The notes under the pieces are model-generated. The model saw nothing but the letters and a program-made list of their open reading frames with translations. It was not told where the DNA came from and ran no database searches. From NCBI RefSeq assembly GCF_016786355.1, contig NZ_JADWYX010000032.1, forward strand, positions 1-64,000: a DNA stretch of 64,000 bases, in the 5' to 3' direction. Position numbers and translations under genes: made by a program. Shown piece by piece: positions 34,576 through 47,344 of the stretch. The stretch is from Frankia sp. AgB1.9. Lineage in GTDB: Bacteria; Actinomycetota; Actinomycetes; Frankiales; Frankiaceae. How positions within the stretch are numbered: the first letter of the stretch is position 1; each line of letters starts with the position of its first letter.

Positions 34576-36687
34576 TCAAGGGACACGGGGCGTGGCCGGT
34601 GGCCGGCGGGGAAGCGGCCATCGGCGCGGCAGCCAACGGACGGCCGGGACGGCCGCGGCCCAGCGCGGCAGCGGCCAGCGCGGTACGGCGTTGCCCGCGA
34701 GAGTCCAGAGCGAGCAGGCGAGGCAGCCGAGCCCGAGCGCCGCGCAGAGAGCCAGGAGCCACAGGACGGCGGCCGGCGAGTGGACGCCGGACATCACCAT
34801 CGCGGCCGCGAGCCGCCGGGCCGGGTGGTATCGCGCCAGCGCCGGGTACTTGAACGCGAGCTCACGGGTGAACATCATCGCCGCGAACCCGCCGAGCCCG
34901 GCGACGACCAGGACCGTCGGCAGGCCGCGGCGGGCGAACGGCAGCGCGCCCAGGGCGGTGGCGAGCAGGAGCGCGGCGATCGGGATCGCCGGGAGCAGGT
35001 AGCGGGCGAACCACATGCCACCGGCGGCGACGTAGCCGACCAGGGTGGCCGTCACCACCGCGACGTGCAGCGCGATCAGCAGCCAGGCGACCACCGCCAG
35101 CGTTCGCGACCGCCAGCCGCTGTCCAGGCCCGGTAGGGACCAGCGGGCCACCCAGCGCGCCACGGCCAGTAGCAGGCCGGCCGCGAACACCCAGAGCAGC
35201 AGCGTCGGCACGGGCCGCAGGACCGGCCCTTCGCCGATCAACGCGACGCGCCCGAACGAGCCCCGATAGATCGCCGACCAGAACGCGGGCGACCGCAGAA
35301 TCTGCGAAATCGACATCGGCGACGAGCTCGTCGGGAACATCCGGGCGATCAGGCCCGAACCGGTGATGTCGCCGTAGAGCGACTGGTTGCGCCGGTAGAA
35401 CCAGCCGATTCCGGCGACGAGCACCACGACTCCGGCCAGCGTCGTCGCAACCCCGCGTCCGACCTGCCGCCACACCGGCAGCCGGCCGCGCCGTCCGGAC
35501 GACCGTCCCGCTTCCTGCGCGCCGTCGGCCGGCGACGCGGTCGTGGACGGGCCGTCGGCCGGCGGCGGGGTCGTGGACGGGCCGTCATCCGGCGGAACTG
35601 TCCTGGACAGGCCGGCGTGCAGGGCGACGGCGATCCCGGCGGTCGGCACGATCAGGCCCGCGGCCAGGAGTCCACTGGCTCGGGTGGAAGCGGCCGCCAG
35701 CACCGCGGCGCCGAGGACGACGAGCCTCCCCGTGGACGGTCCACGACGCAGCACGACCACGACCGCGGCCAACGCCAGGGTGATCGTCAGCACCGCGAGC
35801 GCGTCGTTGTAGACCTGCCCGGCCGTGTTCACGAACATGCCGACGACACCGGTGATCGCCGCGGCACCGACCGCCAGGTCCGGGCGGCCCGGTAGCAGCT
35901 CGCGAACCAGCCAGGCGACGGCTACCAGCGCGAGGATGCCGAACCCGATGTTGACGAGCCGCGCCGCGCGGAACCCCGCGAGTGGATGACCGGCTTCCAG
36001 GCCGATCTTCAGGGGCACCGCCTCGATCGCGTAGAACAGCGGCGGATGGTTCGCGGTGTAGGTCACCTGGGTGTTGCCACGGATGCCCCGTGAACCCCGC
36101 GCGCAGGCCGGCATACCGCCGTCGACGGCCATCTGCACGGCCAGCGAGGTCGGATGGGAGGCCGTGCTGGCCGGGACGGCCGCGGGTCGGACGCCCTCGG
36201 AGCCCGCGCCCCCGCCGAGGCCCGGGGTGGCAGGGCCCGGCGTGGCGCGGCTCGTCGACGAGAGGGTCTTGACGGTCCGGCCCCGGTTCCTGGCCGCGTC
36301 CGGCACGGCGGCCGGGCCGGCGCGCCCGGTGGCGTAGGAACGGCTGTTCACGCCGAGGCGAGCGATCTCGATCCCCGCGCGGGCCTGCTCGGGGGTTACC
36401 CGGCAGTCGGCCGGAATGCCGGGCATCCCAGGCAGCACGGCATGAACGGGGGTACCGAGGACGGGGAGGGTCCCGCTCGCGACGTCGAGGGCGTAGGAGG
36501 TGTGCTGGGCCTCGTCCCCGCTGGTGAACGGCGGCATGGCGAGCGCCGTGAGGCCCGCCAGCGCCGCGAAGACCATTCCCGCGCCGACGACACCGACCGC
36601 CACCCACCGCCGCACCGCCGCGGCGGCGCCGCCGCCGGTCTCGTGCTGGGTCCGGCCGTGCTCGTTACCCGACAGCCCCGTCGTCAC
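34576..36687 (-). CDS. DUF2142-like polytopic membrane protein (paralogue 2)
   Basis: About 703 residues. A first span (VGVVGAGMVFAALAGLTALA) is followed by MPPFTSGDEAQHTSYALDVA, the DUF2142 D-E-x-x-H landmark also seen in the other two copies (PDEPHH, YDEAQH). A large extracytoplasmic loop (about residues 60-215) holds TYTANHPPLFYAIEAVPL, then roughly ten spans, a Pro/Thr/Asp-rich cytosolic linker with repeats DGPSTT(P/A)(P/S)PA near 35510-35590, and MWFARYLLPAIPIAALLLAT near the C terminus. Probably a membrane glycosyltransferase-like or transport function in envelope glycan assembly. Unlike the other copies it sits among accessory genes. Confidence 0.78.
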   Translation of the reverse strand: MTTGLSGNEHGRTQHETGGGAAAAVRRWVAVGVVGAGMVFAALAGLTALAMPPFTSGDEAQHTSYALDVASGTLPVLGTPVHAVLPGMPGIPADCRVTPEQARAGIEIARLGVNSRSYATGRAGPAAVPDAARNRGRTVKTLSSTSRATPGPATPGLGGGAGSEGVRPAAVPASTASHPTSLAVQMAVDGGMPACARGSRGIRGNTQVTYTANHPPLFYAIEAVPLKIGLEAGHPLAGFRAARLVNIGFGILALVAVAWLVRELLPGRPDLAVGAAAITGVVGMFVNTAGQVYNDALAVLTITLALAAVVVVLRRGPSTGRLVVLGAAVLAAASTRASGLLAAGLIVPTAGIAVALHAGLSRTVPPDDGPSTTPPPADGPSTTASPADGAQEAGRSSGRRGRLPVWRQVGRGVATTLAGVVVLVAGIGWFYRRNQSLYGDITGSGLIARMFPTSSSPMSISQILRSPAFWSAIYRGSFGRVALIGEGPVLRPVPTLLLWVFAAGLLLAVARWVARWSLPGLDSGWRSRTLAVVAWLLIALHVAVVTATLVGYVAAGGMWFARYLLPAIPIAALLLATALGALPFARRGLPTVLVVAGLGGFAAMMFTRELAFKYPALARYHPARRLAAAMVMSGVHSPAAVLWLLALCAALGLGCLACSLWTLAGNAVPRWPLPRWAAAVPAVRWLPRRWPLPRRPPATPRVP

Positions 36688-36874
36688 GTAGGTTCCCGAT
36701 CGCCCGCGGGCGGCCGGCCACGCCGGCCAATTCGCCCAAAGGAGACCGTAGCGGCCGACGGGATCGGGCCGGCACGCACCCTACGCAGCCGGGCGATCAC
36801 GGCGAAACGTACCGGCCGTCGAGGAGTCCGGACGCCGGGGGCTCTGACGCTGGGGCCCTGTGCTGCGGCCCGGG

Positions 36875-37795
36875 TCAGGCCTCGGCGGAGTACGCCGAGT
36901 AGGGGCGGCGGGACGGGTCGGCTGCGCCGGGCGGCGCGGCGTCGGTGTCCAGTGCCGGCAGATCAGCGATGGCGGCGAAGTCGTGCTCGCCCTGGCCCCG
37001 GCGGGCGGCCTCGGCCGTCAGCTGGAGCACGGCCTGCGCGACACCGAGCGGGCGCGGGGTCGCGCGGCAGGCGAGGCGGACGTCCTTCGCCAACGCCTCG
37101 ACCGTGAACGCGGCCGCGGTGAAGTCCCCGGACTCGATCATCGCCCGCTTGTAGCCGAGGACACCGCCGAGGAACCCGCCGGCCAGCTCGCCGACGACCA
37201 GATCCCGGTCGAGGCCCAGGTCGGCCCCCAGGGCGAGGGACTCGGCGATGCTGGCCATCGCCTCGGCGAGGCTCAGGTTGACCACCAGCTTCAACGCGCT
37301 GCCGGCGCCGACGTCGCCCACGTGGACGATCTTCCCCGGGTCGCCGAACAGCTCGAGCACCGGTCTGGCCGCGGCGAGGTCGGCCGGGCTCGCGCCGACG
37401 AGGATCTTCAACGTGCCGTCCCGGGCCGGGCCCAGGGTCCCGGCGACCGGGGCGTCGACGTAGCGCAGCCCGGCGGCGTTCGCGGCCCGGCCGAGCTCGC
37501 GGGCCGCCTCGGGCCCGACCGTGGTCCCGTTGATGACCAGGAGACCGGCGGGGGCCGCGACGTGGACGGACTCCATCACCTCGCCGGCCGACTCGGGCCC
37601 GAAGAGCATCAGCACAGCGACGTCCGCGTCGGCCACCGCGTCCGCCACCGAGCCGGCCTCGCGAGCACCGGCCGCGACCAGCTCGAGCGCCCGCGCCGGC
37701 GTCCGGTTCCAGATCGTGAGCTCATGCCCGCCGGTCAGCACGTGGGCCGCCATCAGCCGGCCCATCTTCCCCATCCCGAGAAACGCCACTCGCAC
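36875..37795 (-). CDS. 3-hydroxyisobutyrate dehydrogenase-like NAD(P)-dependent oxidoreductase
   Basis: About 306 residues, the usual size of beta-hydroxyacid dehydrogenases. VRVAFLGMGKMGRLMAAHVL is the dinucleotide-binding motif, VMESVHVAAPAGLLVINGTT and RYVDAPVAGTLGPARDGTL match the family's substrate loop (DAPVSGG-like), and GSALKLVVNLSLAEAMASIA contains the catalytic lysine region (K-L-x-x-N). The frame is open to 37906, but the GTG at 37795 has GGGAGG six bases before it. Reaction: NAD(P)-linked oxidation of a 3-hydroxy acid or reduction of a small aldehyde acid; exact substrate unknown. No operon partner is evident. Confidence 0.9.
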   Translation of the reverse strand: MRVAFLGMGKMGRLMAAHVLTGGHELTIWNRTPARALELVAAGAREAGSVADAVADADVAVLMLFGPESAGEVMESVHVAAPAGLLVINGTTVGPEAARELGRAANAAGLRYVDAPVAGTLGPARDGTLKILVGASPADLAAARPVLELFGDPGKIVHVGDVGAGSALKLVVNLSLAEAMASIAESLALGADLGLDRDLVVGELAGGFLGGVLGYKRAMIESGDFTAAAFTVEALAKDVRLACRATPRPLGVAQAVLQLTAEAARRGQGEHDFAAIADLPALDTDAAPPGAADPSRRPYSAYSAEA

Positions 37796-37992
37796 GTCGG
37801 ACCTCCCGTCGTCGCCAACCCACCATCGGGTCCCGTGGCTCCCCACCGCCGACAGCACCGTGGCCGCCGCCACGCGTCGCACGGCGGCTCCTGCCGCAAG
37901 GAACAACGCGGCCGCCCCGAACTATTGCCTACCCGGCTCAACCGCCCTCGCGCGCCGGCCGGCCCAGGTCTCTGCCTGCCCGCGATCGGCTG

Positions 37993-39720
37993 TCACGGAA
38001 TGGCCACCGTCTCGGCACTCCGGTCCAATGCCACGGCCGGGTCGGAGGTGGCGGCAGGATCAGTAGACGGGATGGCGGCGCCAGGCTCGGGCGTGGTCCG
38101 CTCGGCGCCGCGACGCAGGGCACGGGCGAGACTGGCGGCGCCGAGGACCGCCGCGGCCCCGAGGATCCCGATCACCGAGGCCAGATACCGGTAGTCGAAC
38201 CCCGCGGTCGCCGCGCTGAGCGCCAGGACGGACAGGCCGCCGCCGCCCAGCAGCCAGAACGCCGGTGGCGGGCCGGTCCGGCGCCGCAGCCGCGCGATCG
38301 GCCCGGCCAGCAGACCGGCTACCAGCCCGGCCCCCACCAGCGGCATCGGCGCGTAGGCCAGCCGGGCGTAGGCGGCCAGCGGCCCGGCCAGCCCGTGGCT
38401 GAGCCTGGTCGTGACGAAGTAGCCGTCGGCCGAGCGCGGGTCGCTGTCCTGGGCCGCGTTGGTCAGTTGGTTGGGCAGTTCCCAGGTGTCGGGCCGGGAG
38501 GTCGTGGGCGTCTCGTGCCGGGTCGGCGTGAAGTAGCCGGCGAAGTAGGCGACCGAGGTACGCAGCATCATCCCGGGCTGGGCCCGGATCACGGCGTCCG
38601 CGAACTCGCCGGCCAGCTGCTCGCGGCCTTTCGGGATACGGGTGTGGCCCTGGCGCAGCGGCGAGTTGGCCAACCAGAGGTAGCTGTCGGGCTGGCCACG
38701 GTCGGCGACGGGCCTCGGGTCACACAGCGTGGACAGCTGCGGCCGGTCCGCGGGCAGCACCGAGCAGTCGGCGAACGGCGCGACCCGGCCATAGAGGAAG
38801 AACCCGGAGTGCGCGGACACCGTGAACCCGGCGCCCCTGGACGCGCTCCACCCGCTGTAGGCGCAGATCGGCGCGGCCGCGGCCAGCCCGAACGACAGCA
38901 GCAACGCCCCCGCCCGGGACGCCGCGCGAAGCCGGGAGACGCCGCCCGACCGGCGGGCCCGCACGGCGGCGGTGCTCACGGTCAGCGCCAGGACGACGAA
39001 GCCGACCGCGAGCGGCCCGTAGCCGACGGTCCGCACCGGCAGGCTCGCGCCGAGCAACAACCCGGCGATCGGAACGACCGACAGCCGGGGCCGGCCCGGC
39101 ACCGCGAGCAGCAGCAGGCCAAACCCGGTCAGCGCGCTGAACAGCGTCTCCGCGAGCACGAACTGGCCGAGATCCAGCACCCATGGCGACAGCAGCACCG
39201 GCGCCGCGCACAGCGCAGCCAGCCACGGCCGGCGGGTCACCCGGACGGCGACGGCGTAGGTGACGACGCCGACGAGGAACGTCAGCGACTGCTGGACGAG
39301 GACCAACCGGGTGAGGTGCTCCTCGCCGCGCACCAGCCGCAGGAACATCGGGTAGCCGCTGGGCCGCCAGTCCCCCGGCCACAGGCCGTGCCAGGCCTGG
39401 TCGAGATAGGCGCCCGAGTCGCCGAGGTACATCAACGCCGGCTGGTAGGCCGCGACCACGATCCCCCGGGCCGCGAGGGCGAGCGCCGCGATCAGCCCGA
39501 ACAACGCGTGACGCCGCAGCAGCCGCCCGAGCCCGGACCCGGTGTCAGTGCGCGCCTCGGCGTCGACTGGGGCGGAGCCGGCGGGCGCCTCGACTGCGTC
39601 CGCCTCGACTGCGTCCGTCTGGGGGGCGGATCTGGGCTCGAAGGGTCCACGGGTGGCCGTGGGTGACTGGGCCATGACCGTCGGGGCGGTCATGGCCGGC
39701 TCGTCGGTCGGCGTCGCCAT
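37993..39720 (-). CDS. Polytopic membrane protein, GT-C/PMT-like
   Basis: About 575 residues with an acidic, Ala/Pro-rich leader of 65 residues, then some ten to twelve hydrophobic spans. YLGDSGAYLDQAWHGLWPGD after the first span resembles the acidic first loop (here GDS...D) of GT-C membrane glycosyltransferases such as the mannosyl-/arabinosyltransferase-like families, and WRPSGYPMFLRLV follows. A long outside loop (about 290-410) contains three cysteines. Activity is inferred only from the topology and loop position. Start chosen at the ATG 39720; GGAGG is very close to it, and the ATG at 39693 is an alternative. It diverges from the DHA2 pump gene. Confidence 0.7.
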   Translation of the reverse strand: MATPTDEPAMTAPTVMAQSPTATRGPFEPRSAPQTDAVEADAVEAPAGSAPVDAEARTDTGSGLGRLLRRHALFGLIAALALAARGIVVAAYQPALMYLGDSGAYLDQAWHGLWPGDWRPSGYPMFLRLVRGEEHLTRLVLVQQSLTFLVGVVTYAVAVRVTRRPWLAALCAAPVLLSPWVLDLGQFVLAETLFSALTGFGLLLLAVPGRPRLSVVPIAGLLLGASLPVRTVGYGPLAVGFVVLALTVSTAAVRARRSGGVSRLRAASRAGALLLSFGLAAAAPICAYSGWSASRGAGFTVSAHSGFFLYGRVAPFADCSVLPADRPQLSTLCDPRPVADRGQPDSYLWLANSPLRQGHTRIPKGREQLAGEFADAVIRAQPGMMLRTSVAYFAGYFTPTRHETPTTSRPDTWELPNQLTNAAQDSDPRSADGYFVTTRLSHGLAGPLAAYARLAYAPMPLVGAGLVAGLLAGPIARLRRRTGPPPAFWLLGGGGLSVLALSAATAGFDYRYLASVIGILGAAAVLGAASLARALRRGAERTTPEPGAAIPSTDPAATSDPAVALDRSAETVAIP

Positions 39721-39849
39721 CGCCTCCAGTGTCCCAGCCGTCCCAGCTGCACCGGCCCCTGGGGCGATCGGCCCGTTTCGTCCGGGTGGCGCGCCAGGCA
39801 CCGGCGCCTGGTGACCCAGATCTCTGCAGTCCGGGAATTTTTGCGTTGA

Positions 39850-41691
<1,842 letters not shown>

Positions 41692-41706
41692 ATTTATTCA
41701 GAGACT

Positions 41707-41751
41707 GCAAAGTTGTATGGCGAGCAAAGTTGTAGCATCGGCAAAGTTGTA
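41707..41751 (+). promoter_or_regulatory. Three operator-like motifs upstream of tetR
   Basis: GCAAAGTTGTA occurs at 41707-41717, 41724-41734 and 41741-41751, all in the same direction and exactly 17 bp apart. The 6-base spacers differ (tggcga, gcatcg), so only the 11-mer is conserved. The local sequence is markedly richer in A/T than its surroundings. Position before the regulator gene suggests autoregulation. Confidence 0.8.
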
Positions 41752-41841
41752 GCACGCGCATGATTCGGCGACCTGATGCGAACCGAGCCTGACGCGACCG
41801 AGCCCAGAGCTGCCGAGGCGGCGCGGGAGGAGGCCCCCGTG

Positions 41842-42513
41842 ATGAGTGATCTCGCGGACGTCGCGGTACTCGCGGACGCCGCGGTAGTGGCGGCACCGGC
41901 CGAGCTCGGCCTGCGGGAGCGCAAGAAGCGCCAGACCCGGCAGGCGATCCGGGACGCGGCCGTCCGCCTCGTCGCCGATCGCGGGCTGGAGCGGGTGACG
42001 GTTGACGAGATCGCCGCCGCGGCCAACGTCTCGCCGCGCACGTTCTTCAACTACTTCCGGTCCAAGGAGGACGCCCTCGGCGGCATCGACAACGACGAGG
42101 TCGACGACGCCTGCGCGGCCTTACGAGCCCGGCCGGCGGACGAACCGCCGCTGATCGCGATCGCGAACGTCCTCATCGCCCGGATGGAGCGAAAGGTCCA
42201 GGATCCGTCGCTGCACCGAGCCCGGGCGCAGATGCACCACGCCAACCCGCAGTTGTTCGGCGCCCAGGCCGCGACCCTGCGCAACTTCGAGCGCAGGCTC
42301 GCCGAGGTGATCGGCGAACGGGCCGGGCTCGGCGTCGACGAGCACCCCTACCCGATGACGGTCGTGGTCACGGCGATGGCTCTCGTCCGGGCCACGATCG
42401 GCCACTGGCAGCGAAGCGACGACCTGTCGGCCCCGCAGCTCTCCGACGCCCTTCGGGCCGGCTTCGCCAACCTCGCGCAAGGCCTGCCGGTGCCCACCAG
42501 GCCCTCCTCGTGA
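41842..42513 (+). CDS. TetR family transcriptional regulator
   Basis: About 223 residues. The DNA-binding domain is LRERKKRQTRQAIRDAAVRL to VTVDEIAAAANVSPRTFFNY-FRSKEDAL, a standard TetR/AcrR helix-turn-helix; the C-terminal helical domain would bind an inducer. The frame is open from an ATG at 41776, but GGGAGGAGG lies eight bases before the ATG at 41842, which is preferred. It is flanked by two paralogous DHA2 pumps and preceded by three copies of the 11-bp motif, so it most likely represses both pumps and itself. It contains a TTA codon at 42121-42123. The pump downstream starts 83 bases after its stop. Confidence 0.93.
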   Translation: MSDLADVAVLADAAVVAAPAELGLRERKKRQTRQAIRDAAVRLVADRGLERVTVDEIAAAANVSPRTFFNYFRSKEDALGGIDNDEVDDACAALRARPADEPPLIAIANVLIARMERKVQDPSLHRARAQMHHANPQLFGAQAATLRNFERRLAEVIGERAGLGVDEHPYPMTVVVTAMALVRATIGHWQRSDDLSAPQLSDALRAGFANLAQGLPVPTRPSS

Positions 42514-42520
42514 CCCGGTT

Positions 42521-44342
<1,822 letters not shown>

Positions 44343-44365
44343 CACCGAGCGGCCTGGGCAGGTCG

Positions 44366-44383
44366 GCCTGGGTGAAGCCAGGC
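44366..44383. terminator. Possible bidirectional terminator
   Basis: A 6-bp stem gcctgg / ccaggc with a 6-base loop lies in the 42-base gap between the convergent pump gene and metG. It is short, without a T-run, so this is a weak call. Confidence 0.3.
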
Positions 44384-44384
44384 G

Positions 44385-46100
44385 CTAGGCGGTGGGCTCG
44401 GGGCGGTCGAGGGCCTTGGGGTCGAGCTTGATGAACAGGCCTCCGGCGGACCAGTCGAGGCGGCGGCCGGCGGGGACCTCCTGGCGGCGCCAGACGGTCA
44501 GGTCGACGCCGAGCACGTCCTGGAGCCGCTCGGTCGAGAACGGCAGGAACGGCGCCAGCGCGACGGCGATACCCGCGATGGCCTGGATGGACGTGGCCAG
44601 GCTGCGGGCGGCGGCGTCGCGGTCGACCTTGACGGTCTTCCAGGGCTCCTCGCGGTAGAGGTACTGGTTGACCTCGCCTGAGGTCTCCATCGCGGCCCGT
44701 AGCGCTGCCCGCAGCTCCACCTTCTCGACCAGCTCCGCGACCCGGGCGAGCCCCTCGTCGACCTTGGCCAGCAGCTCAGCGTGGCTGCCGCCGAGCTCCT
44801 CCGGCGACGGGACGTCGGGCAGGACACCGTCGAAGAACTTGTTGATCTGGGCCATCACCCGGTTGACCAGGTTGCCCCAGTTGGCGATCAGCTCGTCGTT
44901 GACTCGCCGGATGATGTCGCCGTCGGAGATCTCGGTGTCGTTCTGCTCGGGCAGCACCGTGGCCAGCGCGTAGCGCAGCGCGTCCGGCTGCAGCACCTCC
45001 AGGTACTCCGGGACCGAGCGCCCGATCCCGGCCGACTTGGAGGCCTTCGCCCCGCCGAACGTGACGTACTGGTTGGCCGGCACGTCGGTCGGCAGATCGA
45101 GGCCGCCGTAGCCGAGCAGCATCGCCGGCCAGATCACCGTGTGGAACGGGATGTTGTCCTTGCCGACGAAGTAGTAGGCGGCAGCGTCGGGGTTCTCCCA
45201 CCAGTCGCGCCAGGCCTCCGGGGCGCCGGCGATCGTCGCCGCCCACTCCTTGCTGGCCGACAGGTAGCCGATCACGGCCTCGAACCACACGTAGATCCGC
45301 TTGCCGGGCCCGAGCTCGTCGGTGGGCAGCGGGACGCCCCAGTCGAGGTCCCGGGTGATCGCCCGGTCGTGCAGGCCGTCCTTGACGAACTGGAGCGACC
45401 AGTTGATCACGTGGCGGCGCCAGCCCTTGCGGGTCTCCAACCAGGCCAGGAGCGCGTCCTGGAGCTTCGACAGCTCCAGGAAGAAGTGCGAGGTCTGGCG
45501 CTGCTCGGGAACGGCGCCCGTCATCTTGCTGCGCGGCTCGATCAGCTGGTCGGGGTCGAGGGTGCGCCCGCAGTTCTCGCACTGGTCGCCGCGCGCGCTC
45601 GGGTACGCACAGTGCGGGCAGGTCCCCACGACGTAGCGGTCCGGCAGGAACCGGCCGGCCTGCGGGTCGTAGAACTGCGTCGTCTCCTGGATGGAGATGT
45701 ACCCGGCCGCGCGCAGCCTGGTGAACACGTCCTGGGTGACGGCGGTGTGGTTCTCGGTCCGGGTCGACGTGAACAGGTCGAACGAGATCCCGAGCCGCTC
45801 CCAGATGTCCAGGAAGATCGGGTGGTATCGGTCGACGACCTGCTGAGGGGTGATGCCCTCCTCTTCGGCCCGCACCGTGATCGGCGTGCCGTGGGCGTCC
45901 GAACCGGACACCATCAGCACGCGGTTGCCCGCCATCCGCTGGTACCGCGCGAAGATGTCCGCCGGCAGATACGCGCCGGCGATGTGTCCGAGATGCGGGG
46001 CGCCGTTGGCGTAGGGCCAGGCGACCGCCACCAGGGTGGGACGTCCCCCGGGCACGTCGCCGGCCCCTGGCGAGCTGGACGAGTTGATCTGCGCGGTCAC
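44385..46100 (-). CDS. metG: Methionyl-tRNA synthetase
   Basis: About 571 residues. Charges tRNA-Met with methionine in the cytosol. The class I HIGH motif is ANGAPHLGHIAGAYLPADIF, the zinc knuckle is CPHC ... CENC, WFEAVIGYLSASKEW is the methionine-pocket region, and FGGAKASKSAGIG stands where the KMSKS loop belongs, with Ala in the second position. The anticodon-binding helical domain follows with EEPWKTVK. No C-terminal tRNA-binding extension. The open frame continues to 47030 through rfbD, but the GTG at 46100 (VTAQINSSSS) before PTLVAVAWPYANG is the natural start. Housekeeping gene. Confidence 0.96.
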   Translation of the reverse strand: MTAQINSSSSPGAGDVPGGRPTLVAVAWPYANGAPHLGHIAGAYLPADIFARYQRMAGNRVLMVSGSDAHGTPITVRAEEEGITPQQVVDRYHPIFLDIWERLGISFDLFTSTRTENHTAVTQDVFTRLRAAGYISIQETTQFYDPQAGRFLPDRYVVGTCPHCAYPSARGDQCENCGRTLDPDQLIEPRSKMTGAVPEQRQTSHFFLELSKLQDALLAWLETRKGWRRHVINWSLQFVKDGLHDRAITRDLDWGVPLPTDELGPGKRIYVWFEAVIGYLSASKEWAATIAGAPEAWRDWWENPDAAAYYFVGKDNIPFHTVIWPAMLLGYGGLDLPTDVPANQYVTFGGAKASKSAGIGRSVPEYLEVLQPDALRYALATVLPEQNDTEISDGDIIRRVNDELIANWGNLVNRVMAQINKFFDGVLPDVPSPEELGGSHAELLAKVDEGLARVAELVEKVELRAALRAAMETSGEVNQYLYREEPWKTVKVDRDAAARSLATSIQAIAGIAVALAPFLPFSTERLQDVLGVDLTVWRRQEVPAGRRLDWSAGGLFIKLDPKALDRPEPTA

Positions 46101-46186
46101 GTGCTTCACGTTACCCGGCAGGAGCAAACCGGTTTCCGACCGCGACGGTGGCGGCACCGCGCCGCCGGCCGGCCGGTCGTTTCGAC

Positions 46187-47077
46187 CTATCCCCGCAGCT
46201 CGGCGGGGTAGGCGGCGAAGGCCGCGCTCAGCGCGTCCCGCCAGGGGCGCGGCGCGGTCAGGCCCGCGTCCAGCCAGCTGCGGTTCGACAGCACCGAGAA
46301 GGCGGGCCGGGGCGCGGGGCGCGGGAACGCGGCCGTCGTCGTCGGCAGCACCTTCGCCGGGTCCGCGCCGATCTCCTCCATGATCGCCTGGGCGAACGAG
46401 TGCCAGGTCGTGTCGCCGGCGTTGGTGAAGTGGTAGAGGCCGAACGAGGCGCCGGAGAGGATCAGCTCGATCAGCCCGGTGGCGAGGTCCGCCGACCAGG
46501 TCGGCGAGCCGTGCTGGTCGTCGACGACAGTCAGCGTGTCGCGCTCGCGGGCGAGCCGCGCCATGGTCTTGACGAAGTTCTTCCCGACGGCGCCGTACAC
46601 CCAGGCGGTGCGCACGACGTAGGACGCCGGGCACAGCGCGAGCACGGCCTGCTCGCCGGCGAGCTTCGTGCGCCCGTAGGCGGAGGCCGGGGCGGTCTGG
46701 TCGTCGATCTCGTATGGCTTGTCGGCCAGGCCGTCGAAAACGTAGTCGGTCGACAGGTGGATCAGGGTCGCGCCGGCTTCCGCGCAGGCGGCGGCCAGGT
46801 GCGCCGGACCGGTGGCGTTGACCGCGTAGGCGCCCACCTCGTCCGTCTCGGCGCCGTCCACGTCGGTCCAGGCCGCCGTGTTGACGACGGTCAGCCCGCC
46901 CTGGACCTTCGCCGGCCGGGCCTGGTCGCGGATCACTGCGCGAAGCCTGGCCGGATCGGTGATGTCGCATTCCGACCTGGTCAGCCCAGCGATCGCCGGC
47001 AGTCGCGGGTCGAGGGCCAGCAGCCGGCACAGCTCGGAGCCGACCTGGCCACCGGAACCGATCACGAGTACGCGCAC
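46187..47077 (-). CDS. rfbD: dTDP-4-dehydrorhamnose reductase
   Basis: About 296 residues. Reduces dTDP-4-dehydro-L-rhamnose to dTDP-L-rhamnose, the last step of the rhamnose donor pathway. Extended SDR fold: RVLVIGSGGQVGSELCRLL is the nucleotide-binding motif, NTAAWTDVDGAE and STDYVFDG are family signatures, YGRTKLAGE holds the catalytic Tyr and Lys, and VRTAWVYG and DDQHGSPTWS complete the pattern. The frame is open to 47161, but GTG 47077 fits the family start. RfbA, RfbB and RfbC are not in the window. Only 86 bases separate it from metG downstream. It diverges from the DUF2142 gene across 267 bases. Confidence 0.94.
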   Translation of the reverse strand: MRVLVIGSGGQVGSELCRLLALDPRLPAIAGLTRSECDITDPARLRAVIRDQARPAKVQGGLTVVNTAAWTDVDGAETDEVGAYAVNATGPAHLAAACAEAGATLIHLSTDYVFDGLADKPYEIDDQTAPASAYGRTKLAGEQAVLALCPASYVVRTAWVYGAVGKNFVKTMARLARERDTLTVVDDQHGSPTWSADLATGLIELILSGASFGLYHFTNAGDTTWHSFAQAIMEEIGADPAKVLPTTTAAFPRPAPRPAFSVLSNRSWLDAGLTAPRPWRDALSAAFAAYPAELRG

Positions 47078-47344
47078 AGCTCGCAGTCTGGCAGACTGCC
47101 AGGCCCTGACACCTGCATCAGGCCCTGGGACCATATCCGCGACCTGCGCGCCTGGGACCAAGGCCGGGTTAAAGACCGGGTTCAGATCTGGTCATCGACG
47201 CCGGGGAAAATCCACAGGTCCGGCACAGGTTAGTGTGGTTGCGTTGCGCCGGGCCCCCGATGACATCGGGCCCCAATGACGGAGGCTGGGACCACCGCCG
47301 GCATCGCCGGGCGATGAGCTAGGCCCGGCACCGGGCGCGTCACG

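Noticed and set aside
46101-47030. N-terminal extension of metG across rfbD
   Set aside because: It is an Arg/Gly-rich shadow of rfbD; MetRS family sequence begins just after GTG 46100.
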